Shown: in pieces, positions 1 to 6,935 of the stretch
How the letters are laid out: every line of letters starts with the position of its first letter
Numbering within the stretch: position 1 is the first letter of the stretch
Assembly: GCA_049644345.1 (NCBI GenBank)
Contig: JBARRS010000084.1
Location: forward strand, 1-16,915
DNA from: JBARRS01 sp049644345
GTDB lineage: Bacteria > Actinomycetota > Thermoleophilia > Gaiellales > Gaiellaceae
Reading direction: 5' to 3'
DNA: 16,915 bases
Translations under genes and position numbers: made by a program
Notes under the pieces: model-generated
The model's database searches: none
What the model was told of the DNA's origin: nothing
What the model saw: the letters and a program-made list of their open reading frames with translations, nothing else

Positions 1-9
1 GCGGTACAT
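1..9 (-). CDS. Start of an unidentified gene, cut by the window edge
   Basis: Only three codons are visible (Met-Tyr-Arg), reading leftwards out of the window. The start is supported by a strong ribosome-binding site, AAAGGAG, at 19-25 on the minus strand with a 9-nt spacer. It would be the last visible gene of the leftward unit that contains the two preceding membrane/secreted proteins, 52 nt after the stop of the multi-TM gene. Nothing can be said about the product. Confidence 0.5.
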
Positions 10-18
10 CGAATTCTT

Positions 19-25
19 CTCCTTT
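19..25 (-). promoter_or_regulatory. Shine-Dalgarno site for the gene starting at position 9
   Basis: AAAGGAG on the minus strand, 9 nt before ATG. It is one of the few strong ribosome-binding sites in the window and is the main reason to believe that a gene begins at position 9. Confidence 0.55.
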
Positions 26-61
26 CGCCTTTGCTCGAGGCGCGGCGCCGCCGCGCCCTGG

Positions 62-700
62 TCAGCAGGCGAAGAGCGGAGGCGCGCGGGCGCCGAGGGA
101 GCCGGCGAGGTGGAAAGAGCGGACGGCGAACTCGCGACCACGCATCGCGAGCACGAGGCTTGGCGCAGCCGCTCGGGGGGCGGCCGCGATCCGCGCGATC
201 GTGCGCCGAATCCACGCGAGCACGTGCTCGACGGCTGCGAAGACGGCCGCCGCGACGAGCGAGAGGGCGCCGAGAATCGGGATCGCGTCGCGATGGACCG
301 GCCCGGTCAGGCAGTGAAGGCCGTGCCAGCCGAGGCCGGTGCGCCAGTGGATGAACGACTCGAAGTAGGCGAAGGCGATCGAGGTGGCAGAGAAGAGGAG
401 AAGCGCGCGCATGACGAGCACACGGAGCCGCATCCGCGGCACCCGGATGAGGGGATCGTCGGCAAGCAACGCCCGCTCGCGCACACCGAGAGCTGCGAGC
501 CAGACGACGGTCGTCGCGAGCGCCAATCCCAACGTCAGTGCAGCGAGCACGAGCATCGGCAGCCTGGGGCCGCCTCCGCGGTGCTCGAGCATGACCGCGA
601 GCGGAGAAGGCTCGAGCGCGTTCGCAAGAGTGTGGGCGCTCAGGACGACAAGCGCTCCGGTCGCGACCCACGCGAGCGGACGAAGTAAACGACGGGTCAA
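62..700 (-). CDS. Multi-pass membrane protein with a His/Cys cluster, function unknown
   Basis: I do not recognise a named family. The 212-aa product is hydrophobic with likely membrane segments near residues 9-29, 47-71, 95-113 and 138-164. Between segments 3 and 4 lies a His/Cys-rich stretch, HWRTGLGWHGLHC (118-130), followed by H136. This could be a metal or haem ligand set, but that is inference. The start is TTG at 700 with no good ribosome-binding site, so the true start could differ. It lies 27 nt downstream of a secreted anchored protein on the same strand and next to a divergent SCO1 gene, which suggests a respiratory or copper-related role. Plus-strand frames across the same DNA are Arg-rich shadows. 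Confidence 0.7.
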   Translation of the reverse strand: MTRRLLRPLAWVATGALVVLSAHTLANALEPSPLAVMLEHRGGGPRLPMLVLAALTLGLALATTVVWLAALGVRERALLADDPLIRVPRMRLRVLVMRALLLFSATSIAFAYFESFIHWRTGLGWHGLHCLTGPVHRDAIPILGALSLVAAAVFAAVEHVLAWIRRTIARIAAAPRAAAPSLVLAMRGREFAVRSFHLAGSLGARAPPLFAC

Positions 701-727
701 CTCAGCTAGAAAGGGTAGATGGGCCCG

Positions 728-1414
728 TCACTTCGTACCTGAGGAAGAGTCACTGCTCGTCCGGGGTCGGCGGAGCCGGGGCGGCCGGAGCCGCAGGCTG
801 ACGGCCCACGCCCCTGCGATGACCGCCGCGCCAAGGCCGAAGGCGATCCACGTCACCGTGTGTGAAGTTCGAGTCGGGGCGGCCTTCGCAGGATTCGGGA
901 GAGCGAGCGGGTGACCGGACCGGGCAGCCAGTCGCCTCACCGCCGTGAGCGCAGCTGTTGCGAGCCCGCGGCCGCCCGCCGCAACGGAAACCCGGCGTAG
1001 CGCCGCCAGCTCGGCCTTGACCGGCAGCTTGCCGTCGTAGAAGCCGAGCCCGTTCGGCATCACGATCAGCAGTCGCCCGCGATAGTGGTAGTAGAGGGTC
1101 AGCTCGGCCCCGAGAAAGCGCGCGTAGCCTTGCGGCTTCCGCCACAATTCCGGGACGGCTCCGAGGTCGTAGGCCGAGGCGACTACTGCGACCTTGATGG
1201 GAAACCCCGCCCGTCTCGCCTCCTCGACGAGCGCTCTGAGCTGCGTCTGCTGCGCCGACGGGATGCCGGCGTCTGAGGGCAGGAAGATCCACTGCGTGTA
1301 AAGCACGTCGCTCGCCGGGTCGCCGTCGGCTCGCGCGGCGTCCGTGAACGGCGCTAGGAGGACGAGCGGCACGAGCCACGCCAAGAGCCGGGCGCGGCGC
1401 GCATGACCGGGCAT
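728..1414 (-). CDS. Secreted, C-terminally membrane-anchored protein (TPM-like), function unknown
   Basis: 228 aa. It has a signal peptide (residues 1-30, ending near AARAD), an extracytoplasmic alpha/beta domain (about 35-165) and a TM helix (about 187-207) followed by a basic, Ser-rich tail. The domain pattern (a predicted strand, IPSAQQTQLRALVEEAR, then KVAVVAS, then RLLIVMPNGLGF) resembles TPM-domain proteins, which are typically extracytoplasmic and membrane-anchored. That assignment is by eye. I chose ATG 1414 over the longer frame start at 1537. The signal peptide begins there, the longer version would overlap the divergent SCO1 gene, and a TACGAT hexamer lies 6 nt upstream, consistent with a leaderless start. 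It probably heads the leftward unit with the multi-TM protein. Confidence 0.75.
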   Translation of the reverse strand: MPGHARRARLLAWLVPLVLLAPFTDAARADGDPASDVLYTQWIFLPSDAGIPSAQQTQLRALVEEARRAGFPIKVAVVASAYDLGAVPELWRKPQGYARFLGAELTLYYHYRGRLLIVMPNGLGFYDGKLPVKAELAALRRVSVAAGGRGLATAALTAVRRLAARSGHPLALPNPAKAAPTRTSHTVTWIAFGLGAAVIAGAWAVSLRLRPPRLRRPRTSSDSSSGTK

Positions 1415-1420
1415 GCCTCG

Positions 1421-1426
1421 ATCGTA
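1421..1426 (-). promoter_or_regulatory. Putative -10 element of a leaderless promoter for the gene at 1414
   Basis: TACGAT on the minus strand, 6 nt before ATG, so transcription would start at or next to the start codon. No clear -35 box. It fits the TAnnnT pattern repeated at seven other genes in the window. Confidence 0.5.
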
Positions 1427-1433
1427 CGCGGTG

Positions 1434-1439
1434 TATCCT
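1434..1439 (+). promoter_or_regulatory. Putative -10 element for the SCO1 gene
   Basis: TATCCT, 22 nt before ATG 1462, predicts a short leader of about 15 nt. It lies back to back with the minus-strand element at 1421-1426 in the 47-bp divergent intergenic region. The spacing differs from the leaderless set and there is no clear -35 box, so support is modest. Confidence 0.35.
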
Positions 1440-1461
1440 CGCCGGCGGGGCATCCTCGTCG

Positions 1462-2160
1462 ATGAGCGCAAGCCCGCCATCGGTTCCAGCACGGTCCGCC
1501 GCGCGGTCGCTCGGGCCGATCTGGCTGCTGGTCGCATTGGCCCTCGTGCTCGGCGTGACCGTAGGCATCGTCGTCGCGTTCGTGAGCGGGCGTTCCTCGA
1601 GCCGACCAGCCGCGCTTGCGCCGGCCCCCACGCGTCCGGCTGCGACCTGGGCTGCCGGCAAGCGACGGGCGCCCGACTTCCGGCTGCACGACCAGGCCGG
1701 ACAGCTCATCTCGCTCAGCTCACTGCACGGCCGGCCCGTGCTCCTCACCTTCATCGATCCGGTGTGCCGGAACCTTTGCCCGCTCGAGGCGAAGGTGCTC
1801 AACGGTGTCGAGCAGCGGCTCCCCGTTTCGCAGCGACCCGCAATCGTCGCCGTCAGCGTCAATCCCTGGGCCGACGCGCGCACCAATCTTCGTGTCGACG
1901 CACGTAAGTGGCACCTCTCTCGCGCGTGGCGTTGGGCGCTCGGCCGAGAGGGAGAGCTGGCGCCCGTCTGGCACCAGTATGCGATCGGCGTCCGAGTTCT
2001 GACGAGGATGATCGCCGGCGTCAGGCTTCGAACCGTCGAGCACACTGAGGGGTCGTACCTGATCGACCGCGCCGGCTACGTGCGGGCGCTCTTTCTCTTT
2101 CCGTTCACCGCCGCGGACGTCGCAAGGACGACGCGGCAGGTCGCGGCCGCCCCGAGCTGA
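1462..2160 (+). CDS. SCO1/SenC family protein (copper chaperone / thioredoxin-like), membrane-anchored
   Basis: 232 aa. An N-terminal TM anchor (about 19-41) and a Pro/Ala linker lead to a thioredoxin-fold domain beginning near APDFRLHDQAG (70-80). The SCO copper motif CxxxCP is present as VCRNLCP (C102, C106). The third ligand is H194 in EHTEGSYLIDRAG, so all three classic Cu ligands are kept. Family role: extracytoplasmic delivery of copper to, or thiol reduction of, the CuA site of cytochrome c oxidase. The start is ATG 1462, just before the TM anchor; no strong ribosome-binding site is seen. The gene directly downstream begins at or just after this stop, so they are probably co-transcribed. 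Confidence 0.9.
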   Translation: MSASPPSVPARSAARSLGPIWLLVALALVLGVTVGIVVAFVSGRSSSRPAALAPAPTRPAATWAAGKRRAPDFRLHDQAGQLISLSSLHGRPVLLTFIDPVCRNLCPLEAKVLNGVEQRLPVSQRPAIVAVSVNPWADARTNLRVDARKWHLSRAWRWALGREGELAPVWHQYAIGVRVLTRMIAGVRLRTVEHTEGSYLIDRAGYVRALFLFPFTAADVARTTRQVAAAPS

Positions 2161-2177
2161 CACGGCTGGCTGCAGCA

Positions 2178-3161
2178 TTGCTCGTTGCGCTCGCCGCTGC
2201 CGGCATGCTGCCGAGCCGTGCATCGGCCCACGGGAAGCCCGCTCCGGTCGCCACGAGCTTCGTTGCGAGGCTCTCAGTCGTGCCGCGAGGCCTCGAGGCG
2301 AAGATCGTCGACGGCGACCAGCGCCTCTGGCTGCGGGTCGCTGCTGGCCTGACCGTGATCGTCTTGGGCTTCGAAGGAGAGCCGTACCTGCGCTTCTCGC
2401 CGGGCGGCGTCGCCGTCAACGAGCGATCGCCGGCTTTCTACCTCAACCGATCCCGCCCGAGCCTAGTCCCGCGTGGCTTGAATCCGAGGGCGTCGCCCCG
2501 CTGGCATCGGCTTACCGCGGGCCGGACGTACTCGTGGCACGAGGATAGGCTGCACGGGCTCGCGTCAGCGGCGCGCCCGTCCAACTCGAGCTACGTCGGG
2601 CGCTGGACGATCCCGCTGAAGGTCGCTGGGGTGGGGGCGACCATCTCGGGCGGCCTCTGGTACAGGGACAGGCCTTCACTCGTTTGGTTCTGGCCGATCG
2701 CGGTCACCATCGCCTCGCTAGCCGCTTTGCTCCGCCTTCGGCGGCGGCGCCTCGACGTCGTGCTGGCGACGGCACTCGTAGTAACGACCCTGGTTGCGAG
2801 CGTCGTCGGCAGAGCCGGTCGCGGCGTGTACGGACGTCCGACGGTCTCGATTGGCCAGTTGATCGGGTTCGCGATCGCGTGTCTGATCGCTGTCGTGCTC
2901 GGATGGGCGTTCGCAGCGCCCAGGTGGAGGAGCGTCGCGACGATCCTGGCCGGCGGTTACGGCCTCTGGACCGGGATCACGTTGTTCGGCACGCTGACGC
3001 ACGGGTTCGTGCTCGCCGCCCTTCCCGCGTGGGTCGAACGGACAACCGCTGTCACCGCGCTCGCCGGCTGTGTTGGGCTCTGGCTCGTCCTCCTCTTCGG
3101 AAACGGCTTCGAGCCAGAAGAGCGGCCGTGGGCTCGGCGCGTCAGCTCACGGCAAGGGTGA
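2178..3161 (+). CDS. Signal-peptide and multi-TM protein with WHEDRLH motif, probable copper/oxidase accessory protein
   Basis: 327 aa. It has a cleavable signal (ending near SRASAHG), a beta-rich extracytoplasmic domain (about 25-160), then about five membrane helices (around 168-186, 195-211, 225-247, 254-280, 290-308). The domain contains YLRFSPGGV, NERSPAFYLNR and WHEDRLH (120-126). I recall similar actinobacterial proteins carrying WHDHRxHW at this point, so the ligands look partly degenerate here. Function is unproven; position right after SCO1 suggests copper handling or oxidase assembly. The start is uncertain: TTG 2178 is the first conventional start and has no ribosome-binding site. 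CTG 2157 overlaps the SCO1 stop (CTGA) and would give a better signal peptide, beginning xTRLAAALLVALAAAG. It converges with the lipoprotein gene, overlapping it by 20 bp. Confidence 0.8.
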   Translation: MLVALAAAGMLPSRASAHGKPAPVATSFVARLSVVPRGLEAKIVDGDQRLWLRVAAGLTVIVLGFEGEPYLRFSPGGVAVNERSPAFYLNRSRPSLVPRGLNPRASPRWHRLTAGRTYSWHEDRLHGLASAARPSNSSYVGRWTIPLKVAGVGATISGGLWYRDRPSLVWFWPIAVTIASLAALLRLRRRRLDVVLATALVVTTLVASVVGRAGRGVYGRPTVSIGQLIGFAIACLIAVVLGWAFAAPRWRSVATILAGGYGLWTGITLFGTLTHGFVLAALPAWVERTTAVTALAGCVGLWLVLLFGNGFEPEERPWARRVSSRQG

Positions 3162-4005
3162 AAGGCGCCGTCAAGATGTGCCCGTTCACCTTGCACTGGA
3201 GGAAGAGTCGCCAGGTTCCGGCTAGCGGCACGAGGACCCCGACGGTGAGCTTGCCCGGCCGGACCGAGTTGCCCGTCACGCTCGTGCCGCCGAGGATGCT
3301 CGAGCAGCCTGTGGCGCCCGGGCTGCAGACGTGGGTGTGGAAGTAGTCGAGCGATCCGCGACGGAAGAAGATCGCGTGTGCCAGGGCGCCGAACCAGGGC
3401 GTGAACTGCGCCGGGCGGCCGTTGGGATCGGTGACCCTCACGGTCATGAGCGCCGCCTCGATCGCCTTCAGCCGCGGCTTCCCCTGGATCGTGAAGCGGT
3501 AGCCGCCGACGTCGACGCTCGGGTGGTACTGGGGCAACGGCTGCGCCCTCGTCGCCCCGGCGACCCGGATCGAGCTGAAGAGCTGGAAGTTCCGGTACAC
3601 GCCCGTCAGGTTCGGGTACGCGTCGACGATCACGCGGTAGCGTCCCGGCGACGGGAACGTGACGGGTTGGTCGAGCCGGCCGTTCGGCCCGACCGGCGGG
3701 TGCTGGTGGATGATCGCGCTCAGGTCGCTCTTGACGATGATCAGGTGGACGCCGGTGTGCGGCCCGGCCCCGCGGCGGTAGTCGGTCAGCGGCTTGCCTG
3801 ACGGCTGCTGGATCGTGAACGAGATCGCGGTCGGCCGGTTCGGCATCGCTCTCACCGGACTGAAGCCGACCAGCTTGAACGTTCGCGCGGCCGGAATCGT
3901 CACCGCCTTCGGCCCGGACGAGGAGCACCCGGCCGCAAGCAGCGCGGCGCTACAGGCCGAGATCGCGAGCGATGACCATCCGTTGAACTTCGTTCGTGCC
4001 CTCAC
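3142..4005 (-). CDS. Lipoprotein with two HxH-containing domains, probable metal (copper) binding
   Basis: About 287 aa from GTG 4005. The signal peptide ends in a lipobox, LAAG-C27, so it is exported and lipidated. The first domain (about 38-150) has GVHLIIVKSDLSAIIHQHP (H100, H102) followed by GRYRVIVDAYPN. The second (about 160-285) has GALAHAIFFRRGSLDYFHTH (H210, H223, H225) and three cysteines (C227, C234, C271). I recall this repeated pattern (HLxxVxxDLxxxxHxHP) from secreted actinobacterial proteins linked to heavy metals; copper binding is inference. The longer frame start at 4092 would run deep into the dehydrogenase gene and gives no better signal. TTG 4008 or 4014 are alternatives. 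Even with GTG 4005 the gene overlaps the upstream dehydrogenase by 56 bp, implying coupled translation. Confidence 0.82.
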   Translation of the reverse strand: MRARTKFNGWSSLAISACSAALLAAGCSSSGPKAVTIPAARTFKLVGFSPVRAMPNRPTAISFTIQQPSGKPLTDYRRGAGPHTGVHLIIVKSDLSAIIHQHPPVGPNGRLDQPVTFPSPGRYRVIVDAYPNLTGVYRNFQLFSSIRVAGATRAQPLPQYHPSVDVGGYRFTIQGKPRLKAIEAALMTVRVTDPNGRPAQFTPWFGALAHAIFFRRGSLDYFHTHVCSPGATGCSSILGGTSVTGNSVRPGKLTVGVLVPLAGTWRLFLQCKVNGHILTAPFTLAVS

Positions 4006-5083
4006 CAATCTCAAGGATCTTCTGATCACGGTACAGGCGTGAGATGGGCGACTCGGCCATGTACCCGTACCCCCCGTGGATCTGGAGGGCATGGTTGACG
4101 ACTCGGTGCGAGAGCTCGCCGGTGTAGAGCTTGGCCATCGCAGCCTGTTGTGCGAACGGCCGCCCTTCGTCCTTCAGCCACGCCGCCTTGTAGACCATGC
4201 CCCGCGCGGCCTCGACCTCTGTCGCCATGTCCGCGAGCTTGAACTGGATCGCCTGGAACGAGCCGATCGGCCGGCCGAACTGCTCCCGCTTCTTCGCGTA
4301 TGCCAGAGCGAGGTCGTAGGCGCCTTGCGCAAGCCCGAGCCCCATCGCAGCGACGGAGATCCGCCCCCCGTCGAGGATCTTCAGAAACTGGTTGAACCCC
4401 TGACCTCGCTCGCCGAGCAGGTTTCCCTCCGGCACCGCGCAGTCCTCGAAGGAGAGCTCGCGGGTATCGGAAGCGCGCCAGCCGAGCTTCTCCATCGGCG
4501 CCGAGATCTCGTATCCGGGAGTGCCGTTCGGGACGATCAGGTTCGAGATCTCCTCCTCCCCGGTGAGGGCGGTGATCGTCACGCACGCCGAGATATCCGT
4601 GCCCGCGTTCGTGATGAAGATCTTCGAGCCGTTGACCACCCACTGCCCGTCGCGAAGCTCTGCCCGGGTGCGGGTCGCGCCGGCGTCGGAGCCGGCGCCG
4701 GGTTCGGTCAGGCCGAAGGCGGCGAGCCTCTCGCCCGCCGCGAGCGGGGGCAGCCACTCGCGCTTCTGCTCCTCGTTTCCGAACTCGAAGATCGGCAGCG
4801 TCCCGAGTGAGTGGTGCGCGGCGACTGTGATCGCGACGGACGAGTCGACCCGCGTCAGCTCCTCGATCGCGATCGCGTATGAGAGCGTGTCGGTGCCGGC
4901 GCCGCCGTACGCCTCCGGGATCGTCATTCCCATCAAGCCGAGCTCGGCCAACTCGCGAACGAGCTCGTACGGGAAGCGGTGCTCACGGTCGAGCTCCTCC
5001 GCGACGGGGGCAACGCGCTCCTCCGCGAACTCGCGGACTGTGCGGCGGATGAGCTCGTGCTCCTGCGCGAGGTCGAAGTTCAA
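3950..5083 (-). CDS. Acyl-CoA dehydrogenase
   Basis: 377 aa, the full length usual for the family. It is an FAD flavoenzyme that oxidises an acyl-CoA to the trans-2-enoyl-CoA and passes electrons to ETF. The N-terminal helical domain is followed by signature AFGLTEPGAGSD (122-133), the KIFITNAG strand (154-160) and the C-terminal helical domain with KKREQFGRPIGSFQAIQ (264-280). The presumed catalytic base is E361 in EIGEGTNEVQR. Having Glu here argues against isovaleryl-CoA dehydrogenase, which moves its base elsewhere. Substrate cannot be fixed from sequence. The start is TTG 5083, sharing a TTGA overlap with the aminopeptidase stop and giving the canonical MNFDL N-terminus. A longer open frame running up to 6049 is an out-of-frame reading of the aminopeptidase and is not real. 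Confidence 0.95.
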   Translation of the reverse strand: MNFDLAQEHELIRRTVREFAEERVAPVAEELDREHRFPYELVRELAELGLMGMTIPEAYGGAGTDTLSYAIAIEELTRVDSSVAITVAAHHSLGTLPIFEFGNEEQKREWLPPLAAGERLAAFGLTEPGAGSDAGATRTRAELRDGQWVVNGSKIFITNAGTDISACVTITALTGEEEISNLIVPNGTPGYEISAPMEKLGWRASDTRELSFEDCAVPEGNLLGERGQGFNQFLKILDGGRISVAAMGLGLAQGAYDLALAYAKKREQFGRPIGSFQAIQFKLADMATEVEAARGMVYKAAWLKDEGRPFAQQAAMAKLYTGELSHRVVNHALQIHGGYGYMAESPISRLYRDQKILEIGEGTNEVQRMVIARDLGL

Positions 5084-6567
5084 GCCGCGAGCCTCTGGAC
5101 GAGCTCGCAGATCAGTCGGACGCCGTAGCCCGTTCCGCCGCGCTGCCAGAGGTAGTCGTGCCTGGGCCAGGTGAAGAAGCCGGTGCCGGCCATGTCGATG
5201 TGGGCCCAGGGGCCGTCCCCGGCGAACTCGCGCAGGAACTCTGCCGCGAGCACGGGGCCGCCCTGGTTGCGCGTGTTCGAGTTCTTGAGGTCTGCGTAGT
5301 CGGAGTCGATGTACCGGCGGTAGCGCGGGTGCATCGGCCAGGGCCAAGCGTGGTCGCCGCTCGCCTCGCCGGCGTCGACGACGAGCGAGCGCCACTCGTC
5401 GTCGTTTGCGAACACGCCGGCGTAGAAGTCGCCGAGGGCGCGCTCCATCGTCCCCGTCAGCGTGGCCAGGTCGAGGAGGTGCGTCGCGCCCAGCTGCCGC
5501 GCGTAGGGAAGAGCGTCCGCAAGCACGAGCCGCCCCTCCGCGTCGGTGTTGATCACCTCGATCGTCTTGCCGTTCATGGCAGTGAGGATGTCTCCAGGAC
5601 GGTAGGCACCTCCGCCGACGGCGTTCTCGGTGGCCGCGACGACGGCGATGACTCGCTGCGGCGCCTCGAGCTCGGCCAGCGCGCCCATCGCCGCGATCAC
5701 TGCGCCGCCGCCGGCCATGTCGCCCTTCATGTCCTCCAGGTAGAGGGCCTTCTTGAGCGAGATCCCGCCGGTGTCGAAGGTGATCGCCTTCCCGACGAGC
5801 CCGAGGACGACGTCCGTGCCGGTCGAGGCCGGCTCGTAGCGCATGACGACCAGGCGGGGCGGGTTGTGGCTGCCCTGGGCGACGCCGGCGAATGCGCCCA
5901 TCCCGAGCTCGCGGACGCGCTCGAGGTCGAGGGCCTCGGCCGACAGATGCGAAGAGCCGTCCGCGATCTCTGCGGCCCGCGCGGCGAGCCCCTCCGGCGT
6001 CAAGGCGTTCGGCGGCTCGTTGGCGAGGTCCCTGGCCCGGTTCGTCCACCCGGCGACGACTGCAGCCCGCGCGGCGGCCGCCGCGACGCCGTCCGCGGCG
6101 GAGACGAGCACGAGGCGCTCGAGCCGCTTCGGGTGACCGTTCTCTCGCTTCCAGCGCCCCGGGTCGTACGAGCCGAGCAACGTCCCGTCGACGATCGCCC
6201 GCGCCTGCTCGTCCGGCGGAAGAGGCAGCGCGTCGTCGAGCAGCCAGGCGACTGTTCCCGCGTACTCCTGCGTCGTGCGCGCGACGGCGGCGGCGGCTGT
6301 GCGGAGGGCGTCGGCGTCGAGTGCTTCGCCGCCGCCGATGCCCGCCGCCGCGATTCGCCGCGCCGCCAGCTGACCGTCGAGGTGGACGAGACTGACGGCG
6401 CTCAAATCACCGCGCAGCTCCCCCTCTTCGCTCAGCCGCGAGAGGAGCCCGTCGAGGCGGGAATCGAGCTCGGCTGCGGCGCCGGAGAGCTGTCCCAACG
6501 ACACTGCTGCAGCGAGTACGTCGGCGTCGACCTGCTCGACCGAAGCCGCTTCGACGTCGACGTGCAT
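5080..6567 (-). CDS. pepA: Leucyl aminopeptidase (peptidase family M17)
   Basis: 495 aa, full length. It is a cytosolic dizinc/dimanganese aminopeptidase that releases N-terminal residues and normally works as a hexamer. The N-terminal macro-like domain (1-160) is weakly conserved. The catalytic domain has all signature parts: VGKAITFDTGGISLK (K260, D265, K272), DMKGDMAGGGAV (D283) and NTDAEGRL (340-347; D342, E344, R346). These match the metal ligands, catalytic Lys and catalytic Arg known from E. coli PepA. The start is ATG 6567, with a TAGCAT hexamer 9 nt upstream and no ribosome-binding site. It heads the unit with the acyl-CoA dehydrogenase and the lipoprotein. A long open frame on the opposite strand (5158-6651) is a high-GC shadow. 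Confidence 0.95.
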   Translation of the reverse strand: MHVDVEAASVEQVDADVLAAAVSLGQLSGAAAELDSRLDGLLSRLSEEGELRGDLSAVSLVHLDGQLAARRIAAAGIGGGEALDADALRTAAAAVARTTQEYAGTVAWLLDDALPLPPDEQARAIVDGTLLGSYDPGRWKRENGHPKRLERLVLVSAADGVAAAAARAAVVAGWTNRARDLANEPPNALTPEGLAARAAEIADGSSHLSAEALDLERVRELGMGAFAGVAQGSHNPPRLVVMRYEPASTGTDVVLGLVGKAITFDTGGISLKKALYLEDMKGDMAGGGAVIAAMGALAELEAPQRVIAVVAATENAVGGGAYRPGDILTAMNGKTIEVINTDAEGRLVLADALPYARQLGATHLLDLATLTGTMERALGDFYAGVFANDDEWRSLVVDAGEASGDHAWPWPMHPRYRRYIDSDYADLKNSNTRNQGGPVLAAEFLREFAGDGPWAHIDMAGTGFFTWPRHDYLWQRGGTGYGVRLICELVQRLAA

Positions 6568-6576
6568 CGCGCGGCG

Positions 6577-6582
6577 ATGCTA
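6577..6582 (-). promoter_or_regulatory. Putative -10 element for leucyl aminopeptidase
   Basis: TAGCAT on the minus strand, 9 nt before ATG 6567. It predicts a leaderless or nearly leaderless transcript. No convincing -35 box at the usual distance. Confidence 0.45.
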
Positions 6583-6650
6583 TCCGACCCCCTGCGTAGC
6601 CTGCGCTCAAATGGGCGAAAGGACTCAATTATTCGGCGCGCGGGCCGATA

Positions 6651-6656
6651 GAGGAG
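6651..6656 (+). promoter_or_regulatory. Shine-Dalgarno-like GAGGAG before the 80-aa gene
   Basis: GAGGAG lies 4 nt before ATG 6661, a rather short spacer. It overlaps TAGAGG (6649-6654), which would sit 6 nt before ATG where other genes in the window have TAnnnT, though it lacks the final T. The ribosome-binding reading is preferred. Confidence 0.45.
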
Positions 6657-6660
6657 CGGT

Positions 6661-6903
6661 ATGAGCGCGACGATCCTGCGGCCGCGCCCGTCCGAACGCG
6701 CTCGAGAGAGCCGGTCGGGGCGCGACGTCGAACAGCTCACAGAGTGCCACGAGGTGCTCGTTTCCGAGCGCCAGCAACTCCGTGCCGCTGCCGCTGACGA
6801 GACCGCCCTCGAGCAGAACCGTCTCGCGATCGTCCGCTGTCAGTGGGAGCTCTCGCACGCCTTGATCGCGCGTCATCTGCCGGCCGCTGCGGCCGCGGCC
6901 TAG
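6661..6903 (+). CDS. Small hypothetical protein, helical
   Basis: 80 aa; no recognised domain. The sequence is Arg/Glu/Ala-rich and looks alpha-helical or coiled-coil from about residue 20 to 72 (ECHEVLVSERQQLR through NRLAIVRCQWELSHALIARH), ending in a poly-Ala tail. There is no signal peptide or TM segment, so it is probably cytoplasmic. The purine-rich GAGGAG before ATG 6661 and placement divergent from the aminopeptidase support a real gene. I have an impression that similar small proteins ending in ALIxRHLP-Ala occur in related actinobacteria, but I cannot confirm it. No function is proposed. Confidence 0.65.
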   Translation: MSATILRPRPSERARESRSGRDVEQLTECHEVLVSERQQLRAAAADETALEQNRLAIVRCQWELSHALIARHLPAAAAAA

Positions 6904-6920
6904 GCCCCGCTGTCTCGACA

Positions 6921-6926
6921 TATCCT
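6921..6926 (+). promoter_or_regulatory. Putative -10 element for the VOC gene
   Basis: TATCCT, 9 nt before ATG 6936. It lies in a 32-nt gap after the stop of the 80-aa gene and suggests that the VOC gene has its own nearly leaderless promoter. Confidence 0.45.
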
Positions 6927-6935
6927 CCGCCCACC

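Noticed and set aside
3794..4042. 82-aa plus-strand ORF opposite the lipoprotein start
   Set aside because: It looked less Arg-rich than other shadows, but it is antisense to the signal peptide and lipobox region, has no ribosome-binding site and has no recognisable domain.
3950..6049. 699-aa minus-strand frame as a fusion protein
   Set aside because: Its N-terminal third is an out-of-frame, Arg-rich reading of the aminopeptidase. Real dehydrogenase sequence begins at TTG 5083.
5158..6651. 497-aa open frame on the plus strand opposite leucyl aminopeptidase
   Set aside because: It lies wholly antisense to a full-length M17 enzyme with intact catalytic motifs. Its composition is the Arg/Asp/Val-rich pattern typical of high-GC shadow frames, with no domain.
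6897..6906. 10-bp palindrome GGCCTAGGCC at the end of the 80-aa gene
   Set aside because: It is short and GC-rich and arises from the Ala-codon tail plus stop; palindromes of this size are expected by chance in this composition.
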